Assembly: GCF_025860405.1 (NCBI RefSeq)
Contig: NZ_CP063785.1
Span: 7,441,390-7,505,389, forward strand
Source of the DNA: Tolypothrix sp. PCC 7712
Lineage (GTDB): Bacteria; Cyanobacteriota; Cyanobacteriia; Cyanobacteriales; Nostocaceae
Length of the DNA stretch: 64,000 bases
Direction of reading: 5' to 3'
The notes below the pieces were generated by a model. That model searched no databases, was not told where the DNA came from, and was given only the letters and a program-made list of their open reading frames with translations. The position numbers were made by a program, and so were the translations under genes. Below, piece after piece: positions 1 to 6,330 of this stretch; position 1 is the stretch's first letter, and the number at the start of each line of letters is the position of its first letter.

Positions 1-415
1 CAAAATCAACTTCTTGGTATTCATGAATTTGTTGAAAAGGTTCGCCATCCTTTTGTGCAAATGTTGTGCGGAGAGTCGGATGACGATTTACTAACTGTTG
101 AAACGCTCGTTGTAAAGCCGGGATATTTAAATGAGAGCGGATGCGAGCTGTAAAAGCCACATTATAAGCTGCACTTGTGGGTGCAAGTTTATACAAAAAC
201 CATAACCCTTGCTGACCATAAGTCAGAGGATAGGATTTAGAAGTACGAAACCCTTGGCGCAGCAAATCGATAATTTCTGTTTTATGCTGCTTAATTTGAT
301 TTAAAACTGTAGAAGTTAATCCTTCTTTGCGACCGCGATAACGCAATTTATCATCTTCAACCCACAATTCTATATTCTGTTGCGAGAGTTGTGTGAGAAA
401 CTCAACTAAATTCAT
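1..415 (-). CDS. Non-ribosomal peptide synthetase, N-terminal part (runs off window)
   Basis: Only the first ~138 codons are inside the window. Residues ~1-50 (starting MNLVEFLTQLSQQNIELW) match a TubC-type N-terminal docking domain, and from ~55 the frame reads as the start of a condensation domain (SYPLTYGQQGLWFLYKL, then RHPTLRTTF). The ATG overlaps the stop of the upstream carrier-protein gene as ATGA, so the two are probably translationally coupled. By position (last gene after ligase, oxygenase, FcoT and ACP) it corresponds to ScoA/Rv0101, the NRPS that acylates an amino acid with isonitrile fatty acid. Adenylation, carrier and release domains are outside the window, so the amino acid and release mode are unknown. 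Domain call is seen in sequence; the INLP role is inference from context. Confidence 0.85.
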   Translation of the reverse strand, partial: MNLVEFLTQLSQQNIELWVEDDKLRYRGRKEGLTSTVLNQIKQHKTEIIDLLRQGFRTSKSYPLTYGQQGLWFLYKLAPTSAAYNVAFTARIRSHLNIPALQRAFQQLVNRHPTLRTTFAQKDGEPFQQIHEYQEVDF

Positions 416-702
416 AATTCTCCTTCCAACCACTCATCGTCATCTATTTTTGATTCAGCATTTGCACTCAATTCATCGACCAATATTGCCAAACTTGCAA
501 CATTAGTATCCTCTAAAAACTTTACTGCTGGAACATCTACTGACAACTCTTTTCTAAACTTATTTCTCAGTTTGACAGCAATTAATGAATCAAGCCCTAA
601 ATAATTTAAAGACATTTCCACATCCAAATCAGATGTCTCTATCCCAATTACCTTAGCGATTTCCTCTTGAATGTAAGTTGTAAAAAATGCAATCTTCGAC
701 AT
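412..702 (-). CDS. Stand-alone acyl carrier protein (ScoB/Rv0100-like)
   Basis: A 96-aa phosphopantetheine carrier protein. The attachment motif LGLDSLIAVKLRN is at about residues 35-47, with the serine of DSL as the expected prosthetic-group site. Helix spacing and length are normal for a discrete ACP; the C-terminal ~20 residues are acidic and probably disordered. It lies between the FcoT-like thioesterase and the NRPS and overlaps the NRPS start by four bases. In the INLP pathway the AMP ligase loads a fatty acid on this carrier and the isonitrile acyl chain is later passed to the NRPS condensation domain. No clear Shine-Dalgarno is visible before the ATG. The carrier fold is certain; the pathway assignment rests on the neighbours. 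Confidence 0.9.
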   Translation of the reverse strand: MSKIAFFTTYIQEEIAKVIGIETSDLDVEMSLNYLGLDSLIAVKLRNKFRKELSVDVPAVKFLEDTNVASLAILVDELSANAESKIDDDEWLEGEL

Positions 703-732
703 ACTAATTCAGCAAAATTTTGCGTTATATTC

Positions 733-757
733 TTTGCGTCTCTGCGCCTCTGCGTGA
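733..757. repeat. Cyanobacterial tandem-repeat unit (inverted partner at 1369)
   Basis: GC-rich short repeat built on a CTCTGCG core, in the gap between the ACP and FcoT genes. Its reverse complement resembles the unit at 1369-1397, so the FcoT gene is bracketed by an inverted pair. Such units are common in heterocystous cyanobacterial intergenic DNA. Confidence 0.6.
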
Positions 758-762
758 AAAAT

Positions 763-1305
763 CTATCCCGGAGAATTTACAATCACTAACTTGACACTAC
801 CACTGCAATTACCACCTTTATCATCCCAATAACGACAGTTAGTAACTATATACATCATCCCAGATTTGATCCGAATATTAGTAAATTCAATCTCACCCCA
901 AAATTTAGCAGACTGCATAGCCCGGCGAAAGGAACTTGCAAAATTTACAATATAGACATCCGGTAGCTGTTTATTCCAATAATCTGCCATAGTCCACGAC
1001 TGAAATGAATCCATCAGTCTTTCTTTCACAGATTTAGCTATGACATAATACATCATTTGGTTATAGCAAATATTGAATTCCACTGAATTAAAATGACCAG
1101 TATCATCGATATAACATGATTCTGGAATTGAAAATTCACATCGTCCGATTACACGTCCCCCATCCTGAGGATCGCCCTCTTTAATTACTTCAGCAGATTT
1201 AAGATACTGGCAATTAGCTTTATAAGGTTTGAGGACTTGTGTCAGTAAGATATCATCATTATTGATGTGGATGCTTTGTTGACTTGAATCTGGAAATTTT
1301 AACAT
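763..1305 (-). CDS. FcoT-type thioesterase / Gly-adduct-forming enzyme (ScoD/Rv0098-like)
   Basis: A 180-aa protein whose central part (VIGRCEFSIPESCYIDDTGH, then FNICYNQMMYYVIAKSV, and the late SCRY-like TNCRYWDDKGG) reads as the FcoT hot-dog family, named for Rv0098. In INLP pathways the ScoD/Rv0098 homologue acts on the alpha,beta-unsaturated acyl-ACP: it promotes addition of glycine at the beta carbon and/or hydrolysis to the free N-carboxymethyl-amino acid that the oxygenase then oxidises. An AGGGGA ribosome site sits just before the ATG. It lies directly between the oxygenase and ACP genes, as in actinobacterial clusters. Family recognition is from memory of the motif pattern, without a database search; the length fits the family. 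Confidence 0.8.
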   Translation of the reverse strand: MLKFPDSSQQSIHINNDDILLTQVLKPYKANCQYLKSAEVIKEGDPQDGGRVIGRCEFSIPESCYIDDTGHFNSVEFNICYNQMMYYVIAKSVKERLMDSFQSWTMADYWNKQLPDVYIVNFASSFRRAMQSAKFWGEIEFTNIRIKSGMMYIVTNCRYWDDKGGNCSGSVKLVIVNSPG

Positions 1306-1368
1306 GATATTTTCCCCTGATTAAATGACTGTTTTGGTGGGCGTTGCTGATTGAGGATATGGATTTAA

Positions 1369-1397
1369 TTCACGCGGAGACGCAGAGTCGCAGAGAG
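1369..1397. repeat. Cyanobacterial tandem-repeat unit (inverted partner at 733)
   Basis: CGCAGAG-based repeat in the 180-bp gap upstream of the FcoT gene, inverted relative to the unit at 733-757. Nothing else is visible in this gap. Confidence 0.6.
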
Positions 1398-1485
1398 TAA
1401 GAGTTGAGAAGAGTTAATTTTTAAATTTCAAATTCAGCAACGCCTTTTGGTGAGATGTTTTAAACGCAGTGAGAATACAATTGCT

Positions 1486-2364
1486 CTATAACTGATAAAA
1501 TGGATAGCTATCGTGCAAGGTCAATCGAAATGTGACGGCTGGTTCGGAATTTGCAGCATAGTGAGCGCAATGAACTAAAGAGCGATTATCCCAAATCCGC
1601 ACATCCCCTAATTCAAATTCATGATGTTCGATGAATGGACATTGAAAAGTTTTGTCTAACTGACCGGAATGAGTTAACAACTTTTGGAGAATATTTATAT
1701 CTCGCGGTTTTCCTTCTAAATCATCTATGCGATAGGTAAAACCTTCGGTAACGTAGAGGATGGTTTCTCCTGTAACGGGATGAATAAAGGTTGTTGGATG
1801 CTTTGCGGGAGGTGTGACTCGTTCAATCTCGTCCAATATTTCCGAAATCGGACGATAAACATCTTGAGGACGAATTTTAAAAAAACGTCTGACACTGTGA
1901 TCACAACTCGACTGATTGGCGATCGCTTTCAGGTCATCTGGCAAACTCTGGTATACTTTAGACATATTGATAAAGTAAGTGCCACGCTCCTTACTAGGAA
2001 GAATCTGAGGATATACCATTGAAAATGCAAATGGCCTCGGCATAAACGCATAATCAGCGTGCCAAAATTTACCAGTCTTCGGAACTCCAACTTGCTGACC
2101 ATTTTCAGCAACATTGGAGGAAACAAAAATCTCTTCCCTTTCGGGATGGTGATACATTGGTTGATAGTATTTTTCTACCTCCCCAAGACGATACCCAAAA
2201 TCGCAATATTCATCAGGTGATAAGTCTTGCTCTTTGATTACAACAATTTTGTATTCATATATCAATTGCTTCACATCCTCAATATCTTGATCTGAAGCAG
2301 TTGTATGATTAAAGTCATAAACAACAACTCCCATTCCCTGATTATCTTGATATTGAACTTTCAT
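1486..2364 (-). CDS. Fe(II)/2-oxoglutarate isonitrile synthase (ScoE/Rv0097-like, TauD fold)
   Basis: A 292-aa TauD/TfdA-family dioxygenase. The iron triad is visible as H102-x-D104 (KFWHADYAF) and H265 (WDNRSLVHCAHY), with R280 fifteen residues later for 2-oxoglutarate. In ScoE the residues I recall are H132, D134, H295 and R310 plus substrate-site Y96, Y97, Y101, R157 and K193. Here the same residue types occur at Y66, Y67, Y71, R127 and K163, so every position is shifted by exactly 30. ScoE and Rv0097 convert an N-carboxymethyl beta-amino acid to an isonitrile by two rounds of oxidation with decarboxylation. Neighbours on both sides belong to the same pathway. ScoE numbering is from memory; an ordinary taurine dioxygenase would not be expected to keep the YY...K set. 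Confidence 0.88.
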   Translation of the reverse strand: MKVQYQDNQGMGVVVYDFNHTTASDQDIEDVKQLIYEYKIVVIKEQDLSPDEYCDFGYRLGEVEKYYQPMYHHPEREEIFVSSNVAENGQQVGVPKTGKFWHADYAFMPRPFAFSMVYPQILPSKERGTYFINMSKVYQSLPDDLKAIANQSSCDHSVRRFFKIRPQDVYRPISEILDEIERVTPPAKHPTTFIHPVTGETILYVTEGFTYRIDDLEGKPRDINILQKLLTHSGQLDKTFQCPFIEHHEFELGDVRIWDNRSLVHCAHYAANSEPAVTFRLTLHDSYPFYQL

Positions 2365-2418
2365 TGTTTTCTTACTCGCTTCACAGGAAAGTTAATAAAT
2401 CAAACCGGATTTATATAG

Positions 2419-3663
2419 TTAACTAATCTTACGTACTGATGGATTTGCTGCCAAGCAAAGACTTGTAATTAACATAATGCTACCTGCAACAGTAAACATA
2501 ATTGTCAGATTTAAATTAACTAAAATACCAGCCAAAGCAAAAGAAATAGGAGCAATTCCAAAAGCAGAAAACATTCCCAAACTCATCACTCTTCCTAACA
2601 TTTCCGGTTGAGTTTGTTTCTGAATCCAAGTAATTCCTACCACGGTAAAAATACAACTGCAAAATCCCAGCACTGCAATTGTCATACTAGCTAGTGCTAT
2701 ATTGCCAATAAAGCCAAGTAAAAATAAACCAAAGCCTTGAACACTGGCAATAGTTAACAATAAAACTCCGATGTTGGGAATATTTTTGACAAATTGAGGT
2801 GTGAGTGTCCCAATTAACCCACCACCACCCCAAGCTGATTGCAATATTCCTAAAGCTACTGCACCACCTGGGAAGCGACTATGAGCTAGTGAAGTCATCC
2901 CAACTTGTAATGGCCCAATAAATAGAAAATTGAGAATTACCATTACCAGCAAAAAGATTCTCAAAGGCTGATTGCGCCATGCGTAGTCAAATCCCTCACG
3001 CATACCAGCAATCAAATTCATCGTTTTTTTAGTAGAAGCAGAATTTTGATTTAATTCGCCATTCAATGCTGTTGTTCCCTTCATCAGCAAAAGCGTGATA
3101 GTTGTGATAGCAAAAGTTATCCCATCAATGACAAATGCTACTTCAATCCCCGCAGTTGCAATCAGCAAACCACCCAAAGCCGGCCCAATTAGCAAAATCA
3201 GTTGGGAAGTTCCTTGGCTTAAAGTATTACTTGCTATTAACTGTTCCTTTGATACCAGACTGGGGATAATTGATTTAGATGCAGGTATAAACAAGCCATC
3301 AAATATGCCGAAGCTAGCAGCAAAAAAATAAATATGCCATAGTTGAGTCATTTTCAACGCAACGATGGTTGCAAATAAAACAACCAGTAAACCACGCAAA
3401 GCATTGGAAACCAACATCACTAATCGTGGTGAAAAGCGATCGCTCACCACACCACCAAACAGCATCAAAACAGCACGGGGAATTGCTGCACTCATTAACA
3501 CAGTACCTAACGTAATCCCAGAGTTAGTTAACTGTATTGTTAACCAAGGCAATGCAACGATGTAAAACTGGTCGCCTAGAAGCGAAACAGTTTCACCAAT
3601 GTACAAAAGTAAAAAGTTGCGTACAGTTAGCGGTTTCCAAAGCGGAATTTTAGAATTTGTCAT
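2419..3663 (-). CDS. MFS exporter (MFS_3/EntS-like)
   Basis: A 414-aa integral membrane protein with about 12 hydrophobic segments and the MFS_3 signature early on (FLLLYIGETVSLLGDQFYIV, then GGVVSDRFSPR between TM2 and TM3). This subfamily includes the enterobactin exporter EntS and many natural-product efflux pumps. It is inserted between the AMP ligase and the oxygenase in the same operon, so it most likely exports the finished lipopeptide across the plasma membrane. The start ATG sits at the edge of a 7-bp repeat tract; a stop lies in frame just upstream, so no longer N-terminus is possible. Actinobacterial core INLP sets do not need such a gene in this position, so it is an addition here. 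Confidence 0.88.
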   Translation of the reverse strand: MTNSKIPLWKPLTVRNFLLLYIGETVSLLGDQFYIVALPWLTIQLTNSGITLGTVLMSAAIPRAVLMLFGGVVSDRFSPRLVMLVSNALRGLLVVLFATIVALKMTQLWHIYFFAASFGIFDGLFIPASKSIIPSLVSKEQLIASNTLSQGTSQLILLIGPALGGLLIATAGIEVAFVIDGITFAITTITLLLMKGTTALNGELNQNSASTKKTMNLIAGMREGFDYAWRNQPLRIFLLVMVILNFLFIGPLQVGMTSLAHSRFPGGAVALGILQSAWGGGGLIGTLTPQFVKNIPNIGVLLLTIASVQGFGLFLLGFIGNIALASMTIAVLGFCSCIFTVVGITWIQKQTQPEMLGRVMSLGMFSAFGIAPISFALAGILVNLNLTIMFTVAGSIMLITSLCLAANPSVRKIS

Positions 3664-3693
3664 TGGTCATTTGTCATTAGTCATTGGTCATTT
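3659..3693. repeat. Heptanucleotide tandem repeat (GTCATTN x5)
   Basis: Five consecutive 7-bp units GTCATTG/T/A spanning the start codon of the exporter gene on the opposite strand. This is the short tandemly repeated repeat type common in Nostocales. Confidence 0.75.
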
Positions 3694-3754
3694 CTTCCTC
3701 TGCTTTGCGCTCCTCTGCTTTTAAAAATAAACCCAAACATTTGGGATACTCTCT

Positions 3755-5332
3755 TTAATTCACACGACGTTCATACCCTTGCCAATATTTCTCCCGAATC
3801 TTAGCCTTTTGCAACTTACCACTAGGCGTTCTTGGCAAAGATTCAGTAAACTCAACGCTTCTCGGTAACTTAAAATCAGCAATTTTACCCCGAACAAAAT
3901 TAATAATATCTAATGCAGTTGCTTTCATGCCTGTTTTCAAAACCACGATCGCTTTGATTGCTTCTCCAAAATCTTCATCTGGAACGCCAATTACTGCTGC
4001 CTCTCTGATGGCTGGATGTTCGTATAAAATATTTTCAATTTCTGCTGGATAGACATTTTCACCACCATAAAGAATCATGTCTTTAAAGCGATCGCAAATG
4101 TAAACGTAGCCTTCTTTGTCAACATAACCAGCATCACCAGTATGAATCCAGCCATCTACTAAAGTTTTTGCTGTAGCTTCTGGTAATTTCCAATAACCAA
4201 TCATATTTGCAGGAGATTTGATACAAACTTCACCCACTTCAAAGCAAGATAATTCTTTACCTACACTGTTGATGATGGCTATCGATACGCCAGGAAAGGG
4301 TTTACCCGCAGCTTTGAGGATGTTTTTATTTGCAGATGTATGGTCTTTTGCAGGTAAAGAGACGGCACAATTGCCAGTTTCAGTCATTCCATATATTTGC
4401 ACAAAATTACAATTAAATGTGGCGATCGCATTTTTCAATGATGATTCAGCTATGGGGGAACCGCCATAAATAACGTATTCTAGTGATGAAAAATCTGTTT
4501 TTTGGCATAATGGTTCGTTCAACAAAACTTGAATCATGGCTGGAACCATAAATGTCTTAGTAATGCGGTACTTTTCAATTGCTTGGAGAACCTCATCACC
4601 GATAAAATTTTCTAAGACAATATTTTCTGCTCCGGCTACTAAACCACGAATCGCCCACCATAAACTACCGATATGGAATAAAGATAAAGTCAGCAAACTC
4701 TTGTCAGTTGCGTTCCAATTTATCCATGTTTCGCCTCGTTGAGCAAATTCTTTAGCGATCGCAAAAAAACTATAATGTCCTAATTGCACACCTTTGGGTC
4801 TTCCAGTAGTGCCACTAGTATACATTTGTACGGCTACATCATTGGCTGCAACAGCGATATTTGGTAGCTCATCACTATGTTTCTCAGACCAAATATCATA
4901 ACTCAGACAATCGCCGTCAATTTCTTCTAAGCCAATAATGGTTTTTACACCATCAATCTCATTTCTAATCGCTGCGACTAACTGATAAAATTCCATCCCA
5001 ACAAACAGAATTTCCACATTAGCATCCCTGAGAATATAGCTAATTTCCGCAGCAGCTAAACGCCAATTAATCGGTACAAAAACAGCTTTTATTTTGCAAC
5101 AAGCAAATAAAATTTCATAACTCTTAAGCGAATCTTTATCTAGAAGTGCTACTCGCGCACCTGGTTGAATCCCTTGGGATAATAATGAATTTGCGACCTG
5201 ATTACTTCTTTGCTCTAATTGTGAATAAGTAAGTGATTTATCTTTGAATATCAATGCCTTAGTGTCTGAAAATAGACGTGCTTGCACGCGTGCTAAATCT
5301 GCTAACGTTGTTATTTCACTGTTATATATCAT
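3755..5332 (-). CDS. Fatty acyl-AMP ligase / acyl-ACP synthetase (ScoC/FadD10-like)
   Basis: A 525-aa class I adenylate-forming enzyme. The P-loop YTSGTTGRPKG is near residue 175, IYGMTETG near 315, HTGDAGYVDKEGY near 400, and the catalytic lysine motif PRTPSGKLQK near 505. It is the first gene of the leftward operon. In INLP synthesis the equivalent (ScoC, FadD10/Rv0099) activates a short or medium enoic acid, and later the isonitrile acid, as acyl-AMP and loads it on the stand-alone ACP rather than CoA. The sequence alone does not distinguish CoA ligase from ACP ligase; the ACP and NRPS downstream favour ACP. Family membership is certain, substrate inferred. Confidence 0.88.
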   Translation of the reverse strand: MIYNSEITTLADLARVQARLFSDTKALIFKDKSLTYSQLEQRSNQVANSLLSQGIQPGARVALLDKDSLKSYEILFACCKIKAVFVPINWRLAAAEISYILRDANVEILFVGMEFYQLVAAIRNEIDGVKTIIGLEEIDGDCLSYDIWSEKHSDELPNIAVAANDVAVQMYTSGTTGRPKGVQLGHYSFFAIAKEFAQRGETWINWNATDKSLLTLSLFHIGSLWWAIRGLVAGAENIVLENFIGDEVLQAIEKYRITKTFMVPAMIQVLLNEPLCQKTDFSSLEYVIYGGSPIAESSLKNAIATFNCNFVQIYGMTETGNCAVSLPAKDHTSANKNILKAAGKPFPGVSIAIINSVGKELSCFEVGEVCIKSPANMIGYWKLPEATAKTLVDGWIHTGDAGYVDKEGYVYICDRFKDMILYGGENVYPAEIENILYEHPAIREAAVIGVPDEDFGEAIKAIVVLKTGMKATALDIINFVRGKIADFKLPRSVEFTESLPRTPSGKLQKAKIREKYWQGYERRVN

Positions 5333-5565
5333 CGAAATTACTCAGAAAAATTGCTCAGGTTCTGTTGTGCAGTCCTAACAAGCTATCTGAATCTATTACT
5401 AGCAGCCACCAAACATTAAGATTTTGCTTGATTTTATTCAGATATTCAACTAATAAAAAATTGGTACAAAAAGCATTATTTTAAATTTTTGGAACAACTT
5501 TAGGGACTTCCAAGTAAAAAAATATTTCATAGAGTACTATTGACTGTTCACAGTTAACAGTCAAC

Positions 5566-5603
5566 ACTCTAACCGAAACAATTAATTTTTTGGAGTTCCC
5601 TTA
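5566..5603 (+). repeat. Imperfect direct repeat, copy 1
   Basis: Ends in AATTTTTTGGAGTTCCCT; a similar block ending in ATTTTTTGGAGATCCCT is at 6100-6153. Both are preceded by GTCAAC-(n)-CTCT/CTCA and CGAA words. The related words TTTAGGGACTTCCAAGTAAA occur just upstream at ~5500 in the opposite sense. Could be regulator sites or remnants of a dispersed repeat. Confidence 0.45.
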
Positions 5604-5760
5604 TAAAAGGTTTTTAATCCAAAATCTAAAAGCCTTTTATCCAAAACTAGTATAAGTTCTGCAAAACAGAAAGCCTAAGTTAATACAGACTTTAGAGCAT
5701 TGTTAATCTAAAGTCTATTAATTGCATGGAGTATAAAAAAATACATATAAGCTTTTGCTA

Positions 5761-5802
5761 TATATTTTTTAACCTTGAATATATTCAAGGTTAAAAAATA
5801 TA
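5761..5802. repeat. 42-bp perfect palindrome
   Basis: Two 20-bp arms (left arm TATATTTTTTAACCTTGAAT) meet at a central AT with no mismatch, giving a fully self-complementary 42-bp sequence. It lies mid-gap between two divergent transcription units. With poly-T and poly-A on both arms it could act as a bidirectional terminator or cruciform, or bind a dimeric regulator. Confidence 0.85.
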
Positions 5803-6099
5803 CTCTTTAATCAATATACTTTATAACGGTATTGACGGTTTTTATGCTTTGATAGATACCAAAAATTAAATTGATAGTCTCAATTAACACTTGTTTTTTA
5901 AGTAAGTTGATTGATGATTAATTTTATATATTTTTATTTGATTAAAAAAATTTTTTGCTGTTTGACAATAAGTCAAAGAAATCTAAAATGCTTGTTTATT
6001 AAGAGTTTTTAAAGTACACCAATCAATAGGTTTTAAATATAAGAATAACTAATCAGAAATTAAATTAAGCAAAATTATTATAAAAATCTAACTTTAGAA

Positions 6100-6153
6100 C
6101 ATTGTCAACTCTCAACGAACTGAACCGTAATAATTTATTTTTTGGAGATCCCT
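6100..6153 (+). repeat. Imperfect direct repeat, copy 2
   Basis: Partner of the block at 5566-5603, sharing the TTTTTTGGAG-A/T-TCCCT tail and CAAC/CGAA words. It lies about 180 bp before the receptor start. Confidence 0.45.
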
Positions 6154-6330
6154 AAAACTGTTTTTCAAGTTAGAACGCATTTTAGGAAGTTTGACAGTTC
6201 GTCATTTGACACTTTAACCACAAAGCCAAACAATTTAGTAGATAAACCCTGGAATCGATTTGCTACTAATGGCTCGAATTTTGTCAAATTTTATTGACAA
6301 TTTGAGTTGTTTTTTTGGTGTGAGGATTGA

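Larger units (their letters stand above)
5333..6330. promoter_or_regulatory. 1-kb AT-rich divergent regulatory gap
   Basis: This gap separates the leftward biosynthetic operon from the rightward receptor gene and must carry both promoters. It is strongly AT-rich, has no credible ORF, and contains a 42-bp perfect palindrome (5761-5802) and two related blocks (about 5566-5603 and 6100-6153), each with spaced CAAC/CGAA words followed by TTTTTTGGAG and TCCCT. I looked for a Fur or Zur type 19-bp palindrome and saw none that I would defend. Confidence 0.6.

Noticed and set aside
5333..6330. Fur or Zur box upstream of receptor and operon
   Set aside because: AT-rich stretches give partial matches, but no 19-bp palindrome stands out enough to report.
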